Shown here one piece after another: positions 12,263 to 23,583 of a stretch of 64,000 nucleotides of DNA. The notes beneath the pieces were generated by a model that saw only the letters and a list, made by a program, of their open reading frames with translations, ran no database searches and was not told the DNA's origin. Source of the DNA: Allantophomopsis cytisporea. Taxonomy: Eukaryota > Ascomycota > Leotiomycetes > Phacidiales > Phacidiaceae. The stretch is from NCBI GenBank assembly GCA_024752435.1, contig CP103023.1:1922001-1986000 (forward strand), given 5' to 3'. The number at the start of each line of letters is the position of its first letter. Positions within the stretch are counted from its first letter, which is position 1. Made by a program: the position numbers and the translations under genes.

Positions 12263-13164
12263 GATCCCAGCCAGCGATGAGTAAGAACGGTTCTGAATAA
12301 AGCAGAAGCAAAGTTTGTACTACAATGAAACCATCTCGCCCAAAAACCAGGAAACTGGAAGTACTTATCTATATCCTAGTATAAAACGTGGTAGAACACA
12401 AAATCACGCAAGGACCATCTCCTCCTCCATAGATCCAAATCACGAAATCCGTTTACACAATAAATACGTCAATCTAGACCCAGCTTCTTTCCAAAAGGAT
12501 GTGATTCCGTCGACCACGAAGTGACCACGGACGGCCGATTTGAATGGAATCGACCTACCAGAGGAGAGATAAATCAGTACCCATGAGCAAACCGGCCTCG
12601 GGCCTCCGAAGGTGTGCACTCTGCATATCAAATTCAAGCTTGTGTCTGGCTACGAGCAATCGCGCCTCGTCTAGCTAATATGTCGTGATTCGATCGTCCG
12701 TGCTTGGACGCATGTGGTAGTTTTCTGGAACTTTGACAGCTATCAATCCCATAAACTGATGTCATTAGAGGGAGAGCTGAACCAATAAGTCTGGAAATTT
12801 CTCGACTGGAAGGAATTCAATCATTTCCATATCGAAATCTAGTAATCGATGACCTGTTCAAAATTGCAAAATTTTTCAACCCTGTTTGATCGGTGCTCAT
12901 GCAGAAACAGCAATCCTAGCTTGACTTTAGATATTGGTCACATGACGACCCGCACCAAGTCCCTTTTATGCTGCTGTTTGGGTTCATCGAATGATATGAG
13001 TTAAAGCTACAGAGAAAGCTACGGAGAAAGCTCTATTGAAGACGAGGTTGTCTAAGAAAATAAACCCAGCAAGGCTTATGAGCGTGTGTGCACACCAAAC
13101 CAGGTTAAAATAGAACTGCAAGAGCAAATCAGGCACTGACAAAGCCAAACTCAGACATGATAAG
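12263..13164. other. Intergenic region
   Basis: This stretch contains the upstream region of the Dal5-family permease and the 3' flank of MSH5. I see an imperfect tandem 12-mer (GCTACAGAGAAA / GCTACGGAGAAA near 13006-13029) and no gene. Confidence 0.5.
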
Positions 13165-16100
13165 TCACGTATCTGCTATGGATTCAGCAGTGTCTAAACA
13201 CTTGGTCAAGAATGCTCTGACATCTGCCCTTCCTCTTCCACTTCTTCCTCCGACATGAGGAAAGTCAGTTGCCAGAAACTGTCTCACAGCTTCCTCGGCT
13301 ATTTTCAAGTCCTGGAGCTCATCCTCACTGATTCTTGAGCATCCCGCTACAAGGTCATCCCCCCTGTCACTCATCAGAGTCAAGTCATTCGCTCTCTCGA
13401 CTATCTTCAAATCGATCCCATTGATGGCTGCACAGGTAGTTCCAAAGCTTGCCAGGTTTCGGCCATGTGCGAATTGATACAGATAGGTGATCTGATCCTC
13501 TACCGTCTCTTCGTCGCGATTGACTCTAACTTCCATGTGCCCAAATGCGATTTCTGGATATCCAGCTAAGAATCCTGATTCGAAAATCTCATGGAAATGG
13601 GTTGCTGCTAAGACCTTTGGGCGCTCAGGTCCAAGATTGACCAAGTAATCGAACACTCCGCAAGCAAGTCCGGCACCATCAGAAGAGGTCGTGCCTTTAC
13701 CAAATTCATCGATAATAAGTAGACTGCGGCGAGTAGACATTGTGACTGCTTGTGATATTTGTTGCAAGTCAATCATGAACGCGCTTTGCGTCCTTGAAAC
13801 ACTTTCTCGTGTGACAATTCGAGTGAGGATCTTATCTGTGATGCCAATCTTGGCTTCTGCTGCAGGGACAAAGCTACCAATATGTGCAAGGTAGACGATC
13901 AGTGCGATCTGCTTAAGATACACACTTTTTCCCGAGTAGTTTGGTCCAGTCATTATAAGCATGCTTGGACCTCCAGCATCCTCAGGAGATGTAGAGTTTT
14001 CTGATGTTGATTTTCGAATTAAGGTCTGGTTAGTGTCTCCTTCACCTCCACAGAGATAGGTATCGTTAGTCACGTAACACGGAACTGTGAGCTCCTGAAG
14101 GAGGTGGCGTCCGTCCTTGATCTGAATGTTATTGTCTGTTGTCATTTGTGGTGGAACCAAGTTATTCCGTCTTGCGCCCTCTGCAAGGGCAACTAAGCAG
14201 TCAAGTTCTCCGCACAAATCCGAAACGTTGATGAGTAGTTGCTCATGTGAGAGTACTCTCTTTGCAAGATCATGAATAATTTCAACTTCCTTGTCTAACT
14301 GGTTATTAGCGAGTTCGTTCATTTTGCGAACGGCATACGTACCACACATGCTACCATACAGATCTCCCCAGTGCATGTCCATCTCCTTCGCCTTACGATT
14401 CTTGTAGTATACAGATTTTTCATCCTTGAACAGCAGCTCCCATTTACTATCCTCGTCCCCTTCGCCCTCATAAACTCCTTTGCCAGTCTGTGGATCCGAT
14501 GGTACCGCGGTAAGAAACCCCAATTGTGGCCAGAACTGAACTGACATCTCATAACGTCTAGCCCACTCGGGTAGATCGGCCATAAGCTCTTTTCTCATGT
14601 CCACAAACAAGTGCTCCATGGAATCATAGACTCTTCTTGTCTCGTCAAGTTCTTGGTCGATACCTTGCTTTACGATGGTGCGCTGTTCGTTCTTGATAGC
14701 AGACATTTCAAAATCGACTGTCTCATCGATCATTCCCAAAACCTGGGCAAGGCCGAGAGGATGGAATTTGTCCATGATCTGTTAAAATTAGCACCGCAAC
14801 AACTTATATCATCATTTAAATTACGTCCCTGAGCAACGATTGATAGTTTCTCTCCATCCTGAAGAGTGCGGATAGCAACCTGCAGTGCCAGAGCACTTGA
14901 GGCGAACTGCATTAAACTCCCCCATACGCCCGAGAAAATAGTAGCTTTCTTTCCGACGTTCGAAGCACTCATTTGGTTTTGCATTTTGTTAGTAACTCCT
15001 TTCTTCAGATGTACGATGACTGTTCGGATGTTCTTGATTGCTTTGAGGTTTTTCACAATGTCTTTGTATGCGTCAGCATTGTGAGGATGGTTAAATATTA
15101 ACAACGTGTTCAGTCGCTCATTGATTGTATCTATATTCGTACTTGGCCTGAGAAATATTTGACGGAGTCTGTATTTTCCCTGTGGGGTGCGAGCATATTT
15201 GTTGAAAAGGCCATAAATAGACAGGCTCTCCTTTACACCTGATTTTGATGCTCCCTGCATATGTGAATTTGGGTGCAATTCAGACTGCAGGACTTGCAAA
15301 GATGACAAGGTCTCAGTATTGATGTACATTGAATCCCCGATTGTGAAGGTTTCAATTGATGCAATTCGGAATGCTACATCGCCATTCCCAGCGACAAGCC
15401 CAACAGCTTTCCGCCGCTGAAGGCAACTCAGAACTGCCCCAACGCATCCGATCTGTTTACGACGGTCAGTTCTTGTTGACACATAACAAGAAAGTATAGT
15501 GACTTACTGTCAAATGGCTCTCCAGATGGATCGTGCTTGCAAGTTGAGCATACCTGTCCTGTTTTTCAGATTCTTCTATGCCATTGACATCATCAGCAAA
15601 AGGCATAGTACCAAGTAGTCCGTCCCCGGCAGTCGCAAGGACCATTTTGGAGTTTTGTTGAAATTTGAAATTGAGACTCATCAGCTTGTTCTTTGCAGAT
15701 GTGTAATCGAACTCGCTAGATGGCCTAATATCAAGTATATAACTACCAATACGCATGTCTTTCAGATGATCAGCAGCTAGTCAGTATATTGCAACACTCC
15801 TCCTTACCTTCTTTCTCGTCGCCATTGTCACGATAGGTTGCGTCTCGACGAAGGGAGTCCTCGAGAACCTCGTCTGCTCGGGTGCTAATTAAGATGTCTG
15901 TTGGTCTTATTCGAAGCTTCAGTGTCTCGACGATGTCAAACTCTCCAAGTTTTATGTCTTGCATCATGTACAGTTTCTCTTCTTTGGCAACATAGTAAGC
16001 ACATCCAATCAACCCTTTGCTCTTGTACTCAATAGCCATAATAACCTCGTTCAAAGCATCCGCATCCTCACGGGCTTGAGCTTCGACATCTGTCTCGGCG

Positions 16101-16453
16101 TAATTGTCTCTACGCATAAGAGTATCAGAACATCTCTCACCAGTCGAATTGACTTGAGAGCTGCTTCTTGACTGCATAGCCCCAGGCCATGATGCAGAAC
16201 CATGTCTCACCATTTGTGGGACGTGAGGAGAAGATGAGATCGACGACCTCGACACGGAGAAGTCATAATGAACTAATTGCTGAGATTTCGAGACTGGTGT
16301 TTTCGATGTTGGTGCCAACGTTCTGCTGAGAGGGGTTTCGAATGCTAGGGATGATTCTGGGGCCAGCCTATTGTCTACAGCGGTTGGCTTCTTGCGGGCA
16401 CGACCATCCGCTGAAAAACTGCTCAAGATCGAACTGCGGCGTTTGTATGACAT
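13165..16453 (-). CDS. MSH5: MutS homologue 5 (meiotic crossover factor)
   Basis: Msh5 pairs with Msh4 to form the MutS-gamma clamp that stabilises recombination intermediates in meiosis; it is not a mismatch-repair protein. Exons are 16453-15808, 15758-15508, 15452-14829 and 14778-13165, giving about 1044 residues. The ATPase domain in the last exon shows Walker A TGPNYSGKSVYLKQ, then RTQSAFMIDLQQ, Walker B LLIIDEFGKGTTSSDGAG and the helix ATHFHEIF. The GKSVYLKQ wording is typical of Msh5 rather than Msh4. Residues about 130-210 (GCAYYVAKEEKLYMMQDIK) match the Msh5 N-terminal domain. The junction between exons 3 and 4 is abnormal: the phase-matching donor that keeps the conserved reading (KLSIVAQ then IMDKFHP) reads GGACGT instead of GTACGT. 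The alternative is a weak GTTGCT donor nine bases further upstream. The N-terminal 120 residues are Ser-rich and disordered. Confidence 0.9.
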
Positions 16454-16853
16454 CTTCGCCGTGCGATGTTCATTTGATATTACAAGAAACGAGATTGAAG
16501 TTATAAGATAATCGAAGACGTCGTGTTAATACAAGAAAAGGAATAAGAACGAATGCGGCATTTAGTGGCCTCACACTGAAGCTGGCTAATTTGCTTGCCT
16601 CACCCATATGTTTCGAACAGCGTGATATACACCAAGGAACTTAACCCCTTGGTGCTTCAAATAGGCAACCGGATTCGGAAAGAAGAAAATGATAGGTACT
16701 TAGAGATGGCTATCTTATTCGTGTCCACGTAATTGTTAAACACCAACCTATGCATAACAACTATACAGTTCGCCCTCTCTAAGATACATCAACTGAGAAT
16801 ACTTCTCTTTCGCCAAAACCATCATCTCCTTCGCGTTACATTCATGTCCACTC
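16454..16853. other. Intergenic region
   Basis: This stretch contains the MSH5 5' flank and the EMC5 3' flank. An alternative frame of the EMC5 strand stays open to 16748, but the EMC5 protein ends at 16854. Nothing else is seen. Confidence 0.5.
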
Positions 16854-17352
16854 TCAGCTCTTTGCAGCAGCAATAGCAATTCCACCACCTTCTCTAACCC
16901 ATTCCGCAAATTCCCTCCTTTGCTTTCTGATATCCACAAAGCCAGGTCTGCTTTCAAGAACCCTATACGGATTTCCAACATAGTCCTTAGCGACCTCTCC
17001 ATCGCCATTCATGAAGCCATATTCTCCTTGGCGCTCGATCTTACCAGCCCAGACGCGCCATTGTATCGGTCGAAGTGAAGGAGTACCAAGAACAAGTCCG
17101 ACGACAATGATCACCAGTGACACAATCGTTTCGATGGATATATCGATTGGCAAGGAGTTTAAAGAAGATGTTGGGCTGTGCAGGTCGGAAGATAGTGCTG
17201 TGGAGTACAAGGCTGAGTGTTCATGGGCCGAATAGCAGCTACATGGAACGGTCAGTATCGTTTCGGGAGTATAGAGGATGGCATTGTAAAGCTTACGCGT
17301 GTACTAAGAAGACCAAGCCTAAGCCCGTCAAAGACTTGGATAGCCAGGTCAT
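16854..17352 (-). CDS. EMC5: ER membrane protein complex subunit 5 (MMgT-type)
   Basis: EMC5 is a core membrane subunit of the EMC insertase, which places tail-anchored and multipass proteins in the ER membrane; the family is also called membrane magnesium transporter. Two exons, 17352-17297 and 17238-16854, are joined over a 58-bp intron (donor GTAAGC, branch CTGAC, acceptor CATGTAG), giving 146 residues. The first exon encodes only MTWLSKSLTGLGLVFLVHA, the first membrane helix, and is easily missed. It continues into CYSAHEHSALYS, the conserved luminal motif. The second helix IETIVSLVIIVVGLVLG is followed by the signature PIQWRVWAGKIER. The length and the order of motifs fit fungal EMC5. 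Confidence 0.9.
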
Positions 17353-17745
17353 CCTGTTCAGTTGTTGGGTTGAAGCTAGATATGTTGTGAGGTAAGAAGG
17401 CTCAATCAAGCTCACCAAAGCCGAAGCTGTGGTCTTTAAACCTGGTGCCTTATATTAATGGCATATATGTATGTAGGTACCTATTCATCACTCTATCTGA
17501 CATATACAAAATTTACGTCTACAGTATGTATTTTCTTCAAATCACCACAAAGCATAATGGCACAGAAATATCATGTTTTTACTTTTTTGGCATCCTGTAT
17601 CTAAGCTAGCCATGACTGTCATGATCTCATTAAGCTGGCTTCTAGTGTCTCCTTTGACAAACAGCTGTAAGATCAGCAAAGAGCGTGATATCAAATCGCG
17701 AATGCTGAAAGGGCGGGAAAATTAACAATGGTTCGAACAAACGCC
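17353..17745. other. Intergenic region
   Basis: This is the EMC5 upstream region and the 3' flank of the elongation factor 1-beta gene. No gene is seen. Confidence 0.5.
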
Positions 17746-18859
17746 TTAAAGCTTTTGCATGGCAACAATGTCAGAGGACTGAACGTAGTCCTCGAACTCG
17801 GCAATCTCCTCCTGAAGGTCATCAAGACCAACCTTGTCATCCTCGATGACCAAGTTGATCTGGAGCTTCTTGATACCGAAACCAACAGCGACGAACTTGG
17901 AGGCACCCCAAACGAGACCGTCCTTCTCAATGCTGCGGACGGACTCTTCAAGAGCCTTAAGATCAGTCTCATCATCTGCGATAAGTGTTAGCAAGTGTAA
18001 TCAATAAGAGAATGAGGGTTACGTACCCCATGGCTTGACATCCATGGTGACAACGGACTTAGCAGCTGGCTTCGTCTTGCCCTCCTTCTTCTTTCTGTAC
18101 TCCTCCAAACGCTCCTCACGGATTCTGGCAGCCTCGGCATCCTCCTCCTCATCATCAGAACCGAAAAGGTCGACATCGTCGTCCTCCTCCTCAGCGGCTG
18201 GGGCCTTGGCTGGGTTCAAGGTAACCTCAGAGACCTCTGGGCCGTAGACAGTGTATGGCTTGGAAGCATCACCTGGAAGAGTAGCGAACTCAGACTCGAA
18301 TGATGCAATGTGCTTGTACCAGCGGGCAGCGTGTGGGTACTTAGCAGCATCTGGAGCGGAGGTGAGAGCCTTGAAGGTGACAACATCGGCCTGGGATGGA
18401 GCGTATCTTGAATCGTAGTTAGTACATGGTTTGATATACTCTAAAGATGGGTCTTCAATAAGTGCGTAAAAACACAAAAGAAATCAGAGTTGCGCTTGAA
18501 ACGCTTGGGTTTATCGTCAATGTATGGTTCTTGAGGCCACTCAGTAACACGGACCAATGTTGCTCATCATGAAGGTTGGGTGGGGGTCGCGAAGAATTTT
18601 ACGAAGCTCAAGTTCCAACTCATATGTGGTATGAGAGGTCATCAAGCTTCGAGGACTTGCATATAACAATTGACAGGTTTTAAATCACGTACCCAACGAT
18701 ATAAGAGCGGGTGGTCAAGAAGCTGTTAAGCACTGTATGTTGTCAGTCTTTTATTCTTCTATTGCGGTGTGCGATCGAAGCATTGTTTTTGACAAGCCAG
18801 GCTCAGGAGGCAAACTTACACTGGAGACCAGCATCGGAGACGAAGTCGGTGAAACCCAT
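17746..18859 (-). CDS. EFB1: Translation elongation factor 1-beta (eEF1B alpha)
   Basis: This is the guanine-nucleotide exchange factor that recharges eEF1A during translation in the cytosol. Exons are 18859-18820, 18732-18693, 18406-18027 and 17975-17746, giving 229 residues. The start MGFTDFVSDAGL and the GST-like segment LLNSFLTTRSYIVGYAPSQADV are typical. An acidic stretch with EEEDDDVDLFGSDDEEEDAE is the conserved CK2-site region. The catalytic C-terminal domain contains VKPWDDETDLKALE and ends NLVIEDDKVGLDDL...VQSSDIVAMQKL. The gene is rich in preferred codons, as expected for high expression. The second intron (18692-18407, 286 bp) is about five times longer than the other introns here and hosts a U18 box C/D snoRNA; the orthologous yeast gene EFB1 also hosts snR18 in its intron. 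Confidence 0.96.
18479..18576 (-). ncRNA. snR18: U18 box C/D snoRNA (snR18 homologue), intron-encoded
   Basis: The snoRNA lies in intron 2 of the elongation factor 1-beta gene on the same strand. Box C ATGATGA is at 18570-18564, box D CTGA at 18487-18484, D' CTGA at 18544-18541 and a C'-like TTGACGA at 18520-18514. Directly before D' sits the guide ATTGGTCCGTGTTA (18558-18545). It is complementary to the conserved large-subunit rRNA stretch AACACGGACCAA, and the five-base rule points at the site methylated in yeast by snR18 (A649/C650). The same guide occurs in vertebrate U18. The ends are approximate because no clear terminal stem is visible. Confidence 0.9.
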
Positions 18860-19252
18860 TCTGAAAAGATTGATATGGATTTGGGAGAGAGAAATGAAGG
18901 TTTATTTTGCGGTTGGGAAGTAAAAAGAGTATGTTGACAAGTGGAGGGGTACAGTCGAGGACATAGAAAACTGCGATACTTCGCAGTGTGGGCTTTACCG
19001 ACGCCAGACCTAAACAAGCTCTTAGTTTAGGCTCGAGTGGTGTTTCTGCGTCAGGATCCCTGCCACACAAGGCTGAGTGCTAGAAACTCCGAGACTCTTG
19101 GAGAACGAACGAGGCTCAACCGCCAATGATTGTTCGAGGAAATATATATATTTGCTTAAACCATCCCCCAACCTCAATTGATATTTGATTTTACCATTGT
19201 CAAAACGTATGATCCGAATTTCATTCGCTTAAATATCTATCACTACACATAA
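18860..19252. promoter_or_regulatory. Divergent EFB1 / HSP78 promoter region
   Basis: This 393-bp gap separates two divergent starts. A CCAAT box lies at 19123-19127 and a TATA-like run (ATATATATA) at about 19140-19150, roughly 100 bases before the HSP78 start. I looked for a clean heat-shock element (alternating GAA/TTC at 5-bp spacing) and found only imperfect units. Confidence 0.4.
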
Positions 19253-21688
19253 ATGTTGTCGATACGATCAAAAACGCCAGTACGGTGCTTGGCCGCTACT
19301 GCTGAGTTCCGAGCGCAAGCCGTCAATTTACGCCCTACAACAATTATCAGAAATTATGCTACGAGACCTACACAATCACCATTACGGTCATCAACAAGCT
19401 CACCACTCGCTGTGCAACCAGCATCTTTACCAAAATATACAAGACTTTTTCCGGTTGTCTCCAGTCGAAGCTATGCCAATGGACGACCGCATCCTCCCGG
19501 AGGTACCCATAGAATGGACCTTGGAGGCGGCGACAAGAAGTCGGCTCTTGAACAATACGGAGTTGACCTGACACAGCGTGCAAGAGATGGCAAACTGGAC
19601 CCGGTTATTGGAAGAGATTCGGAAGTGCAAAGGACTATTCAAGTTCTTTCGCGTCGGACCAAGAACAACCCAGTATTGATTGGAAATGCTGGTACTGGAA
19701 AGACTGCCATCCTTGAGGGATTGGCTCAGCGTATTGTAAAAGGAGAGGTCCCAGAGAGCATCAAGAACAAGAGGGTCATCTCACTGGACCTGGGACAGCT
19801 TATAGCTGGTGCGAAATTCCGAGGCGACTTCGAAGAACGACTGAAAGATGTGCTCAAAGAGGTTGAAGATGCACATGGTGGAGTCATTCTATTCATCGAC
19901 GAATTACACACTCTGCTGGGTCTTGGCAAAGCAGAAGGATCTATTGATGCATCAAATTTGTTGAAGCCTGCGTTGTCAAGAGGCGAGCTTCAGTGCTGTG
20001 GCGCCACAACTTTGAATGAATATCGTCTCATCGAAAAGGATGTTGCTCTTGCCCGTCGGTTCCAGCCCATCCAAGTCAACGAACCGAACATACAAGACAC
20101 CATCAGCATATTACGAGGTATCAAGGAAAAGTACGAAGTACACCATGGTGTGCGAATCACGGATGGCGCGCTTGTTGCTGCTGCAACTTACTCCAATCGC
20201 TATATTACAGACAGGTTCTTACCCGATAAAGCTATCGATCTGATGGACGAAGCAGCAAGTGCCTTGAGATTACAGCAAGAGAGTAAACCTGAGGATATCC
20301 TTGCGCTCGATCAGAAAATCATGACTGTTCAAATTGAACTTGAAAGTCTCCGAAAAGAGACCGACATTGCCAGTAAGGAGCGTCGCGAGAAGCTCGAGGC
20401 CAGTTTGAAGGAGTACAAAGACGAGCTTTCTGTTCTGAATGAAAGATGGGAGAAGGAGCGTGCTGAGATTATTGCCATTCAGAAGACAAAGGAGGATCTG
20501 GAGAAAGCCCGCATGGAATTAGATCTGGCACAACGCGAAAACAATTTTGGAAGAGCTGGAGAGCTTCGGTACTCTGTCATTCCATCCTTGGAGGCAAAAC
20601 TCCCCAAGGAAGGTGACAGAACGGCTGATGGTAACCTTATCCATGATGCTGTCACGGCAGATGATATTGCAACCGTTGTATCTCGCACGACCGGTATTCC
20701 AGTGAACAAGCTCACCTCGGGCCATGCTGAAAAGCTTATTCACATGGAGGACATACTTCGTGAGTCTGTTCGCGGTCAAGATGATGCACTTCGCGCAGTT
20801 GCAGATGCCGTACGCATGCAACGAGCTGGACTTAACGGTGAGAACAGACCTTTGGCATCATTCTTCTTCCTCGGACCTACTGGTGTAGGAAAGACGGAGC
20901 TCTGCAAGAAGATGGCCAATTTCCTCTTCTCGACAGAATCGGCTGTGGTGAGATTTGACATGTCTGAATTCCAAGAAAAGCACACCATTTCTCGTCTTAT
21001 TGGTAGCCCTGCGGGTTATGTAGGATACGATGATGCGGGTCAACTTACTGAGGCCGTACGACGGAAGCCATACGCCGTGCTCCTCTTCGATGAGTTCGAA
21101 AAAGCTCATCGTGATATCGCAACCTTACTCTTGCAAGTCCTCGACGAAGGTTACTTGACCGATTCCCAAGGACATAAGATTGATTTCCGCAACACTCTTA
21201 TCGTACTCACCTCCAACCTTGGTGCCGATATTCTAGTAGGCGCCGATCCGTTGCACCCATACAAGGAAGGTCCACACGGCGAAATTGCTCCAGAGACAAG
21301 ACAAGCAGTTATGGACGTTGTTACGCAGAACTATCCACCAGAGTTCCTTAACCGTATCGACGAGTTCATCGTTTTTAAGCGTTTGTCCAGAGAAGCTTTG
21401 CGAGACATTGTCAACATTCGCCTCTCTGAGTTGCAAAAGCGCCTTGACGACCGCAGGATCACCTTGAAGGTAAGCGATGAAGTGAGAGACTGGCTCGCGG
21501 AGAAGGGATACGATCCTCGCTATGGTGCCCGTCCTCTCAACAGACTTATCTCTAAGGAGGTTGGCAATACTCTTGCGGATAAGATCATCCGTGGGCAAAT
21601 TCGTACCGGACAGACTGCTGTGGTCAGTGTCAAGGAAAACGGTGAAGGCCTGGAGCTGACCGCTGAGGGCGGAGTGGAGAACGCATAA
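19253..21688 (+). CDS. HSP78: Mitochondrial ClpB-type disaggregase Hsp78
   Basis: Hsp78 is a AAA+ chaperone of the mitochondrial matrix that, with the mitochondrial Hsp70, dissolves protein aggregates after heat stress. One intronless frame encodes 811 residues, the usual Hsp78 length; it lacks the long N-domain of cytosolic Hsp104. The N-terminus is Arg/Ser-rich without acidic residues (MLSIRSKTPVRCLAATAEFR), a matrix-targeting sequence. AAA-1 has Walker A GNAGTGKTAI and Walker B ILFIDELHTLLG. The middle coiled-coil domain spans about residues 340-470. AAA-2 has GPTGVGKTELCK and AVLLFDEFEKAH, followed by the D2 small domain with YDPRYGARPLNRLI. It shares its upstream region with the elongation factor gene. 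Confidence 0.97.
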   Translation: MLSIRSKTPVRCLAATAEFRAQAVNLRPTTIIRNYATRPTQSPLRSSTSSPLAVQPASLPKYTRLFPVVSSRSYANGRPHPPGGTHRMDLGGGDKKSALEQYGVDLTQRARDGKLDPVIGRDSEVQRTIQVLSRRTKNNPVLIGNAGTGKTAILEGLAQRIVKGEVPESIKNKRVISLDLGQLIAGAKFRGDFEERLKDVLKEVEDAHGGVILFIDELHTLLGLGKAEGSIDASNLLKPALSRGELQCCGATTLNEYRLIEKDVALARRFQPIQVNEPNIQDTISILRGIKEKYEVHHGVRITDGALVAAATYSNRYITDRFLPDKAIDLMDEAASALRLQQESKPEDILALDQKIMTVQIELESLRKETDIASKERREKLEASLKEYKDELSVLNERWEKERAEIIAIQKTKEDLEKARMELDLAQRENNFGRAGELRYSVIPSLEAKLPKEGDRTADGNLIHDAVTADDIATVVSRTTGIPVNKLTSGHAEKLIHMEDILRESVRGQDDALRAVADAVRMQRAGLNGENRPLASFFFLGPTGVGKTELCKKMANFLFSTESAVVRFDMSEFQEKHTISRLIGSPAGYVGYDDAGQLTEAVRRKPYAVLLFDEFEKAHRDIATLLLQVLDEGYLTDSQGHKIDFRNTLIVLTSNLGADILVGADPLHPYKEGPHGEIAPETRQAVMDVVTQNYPPEFLNRIDEFIVFKRLSREALRDIVNIRLSELQKRLDDRRITLKVSDEVRDWLAEKGYDPRYGARPLNRLISKEVGNTLADKIIRGQIRTGQTAVVSVKENGEGLELTAEGGVENA

Positions 21689-23583
21689 TGAACAATATAC
21701 ATGAATGGTTGGGTTGGCGTTTGAGCGTTATTGCATTTATCTCTGCTCTTGAGGGCATGGGATTGTATATAATTGTATGATAGTGTCCAAAATGTTAAAA
21801 TCGAAGTATGGATTTAAGGTATAGGCTCAGCTACAGCAAATTTAAATGGTGAAGCAAAGTAAAGTATAGAGTTCCGATTCTCCAATTCAAACATATTGAA
21901 GCAGAGGCTTGATAAAAGGGATATTGATGAATTAGCAAGGAGAAACATTCATCGGGGTAGGAAGGCTTTTTTAATTTCCTAGAAATACTCTGAATATCGT
22001 CTTGATATTCATCTCCAAAAGACATATAATTGTTATACATTGAATAACCATTGTTCTACTGGTTGTGAAATGCTTACGTAAAAACCATCTTGTACTCGTT
22101 ATACTTCTCACTATCGTGCATCTTTTCATTGTTATTTCATTGCTCATTATTCTTAACTGGACTTCCGGATTATCAAGTATGTTATTGATTTTCTGATATG
22201 TAGCTCCTGTATTTGCCGAGGCTTTCTATGTATCTTAACTACCAATGAAAAATATCCCATAATTCAAGGGGTTTGAAATTTTTTATTTTGTTATTTGAAC
22301 ATATTTTATTCGTTAGTTAATTATATGAATATCTCTAATATGAACCGATTTGATGTTTTTGAATGTATCAGTGAATAATCCACCATGATCACAAATATAT
22401 AAATATAGGGAGAAGCTGACAAGCTAAGTCGTATTACCTTCCAGTGCATTAGAATGAACAGGTTTCTACTGATTGTACCTTTGAACTTCGTGTCTTTTGA
22501 ACATCAATGCAATCGACTATCTGTCAACAAAGCCTCCATGCAGAGGATAGATCTTCGAGAATGATGTCTCTACCAAAACATCCAATGTCTCATTAGGCAG
22601 TGACTGACCACATGGTGTCATTGATGGATAGATCTGTGAATTCTCCTAAGTGACTCAGAAATATATTAAGACTCCGCACAACCATGTTCAGAGCTAGACA
22701 GCTAACATCCCAGCCTACTATCTACACTATGATTGAGCACTCTCTTGGGTAAACAGATACCAATAGATCTGACCAGATCAACAGTATCGTGACTCTTTGT
22801 CAAATGTGTCCTCGGTTTGATGATCTTTACACGTATCACAACTGAACACTGGAATGTGATCATGTGACGTTGTACGGCCGAGAGCACGTGTAAGAGGCAA
22901 ATCGACCCCTTGAAAAAGTAATGGCAATACACTGGTGCAACCAGCTCAGAGCACGCACCACATTACCCACACAGTGGAGATAAAATACATACGTACATAT
23001 AATATAGAATCGTTAATATATGATCACAATCATAATTTCTATGGATTTTATCTCTCCATTTTCTTAACTAGAACTAATAGTCACACCCTTCTTTCTACCA
23101 TCTGCTTTTAACTATGCTATAAAGACAGGGGAACCCAAAGCCAGACGTAGAAAAGGTGTAATGGCCAATGACAATAGAAAATCAGGCAGAACAAAATAAA
23201 ACAACGGAAAGACAGTGCACCCAAACGCAGGAAACTGGAGGAAGCTCTACAAATGGGGGAGACAAATTGCAGGCCGGAAGAGAAGAATCTGTAATTTGGT
23301 TCATTCAGGAAACATGCACAAGTCTGGAATATGTAGAGCTCCCCTGTTTCTTTCATCATCGTTCATCATACAAAGATTTCCACCGAATGCGCCTCTCATA
23401 TTGATCGGGAACCGCTGACACATAAGGGGGTGGCGGGAAAATCATGAAACCGAAAGCACACCAGGATTTGTGGACGGAAAAGAGTTGTGGATCTTGATGT
23501 ATTTTGTAGGATTTTTTCTCGATTGGAGGAGAGTGGTATGAAGTAACAATCGAGACGCTGCGAAAATGATGAAAGATATGCGT
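21689..23583. other. AT-rich intergenic region
   Basis: This 1.9-kb interval between the convergent HSP78 and ARF1 genes is AT-rich, especially 22260-22420 and 22980-23060. Open frames are all below 90 codons and show no family features. I see no tRNA or transposon signature. Confidence 0.5.

Noticed and set aside
19080..19150. Heat-shock element before HSP78
   Set aside because: Only scattered GAA/TTC units with wrong spacing; not a credible nGAAnnTTCn array.
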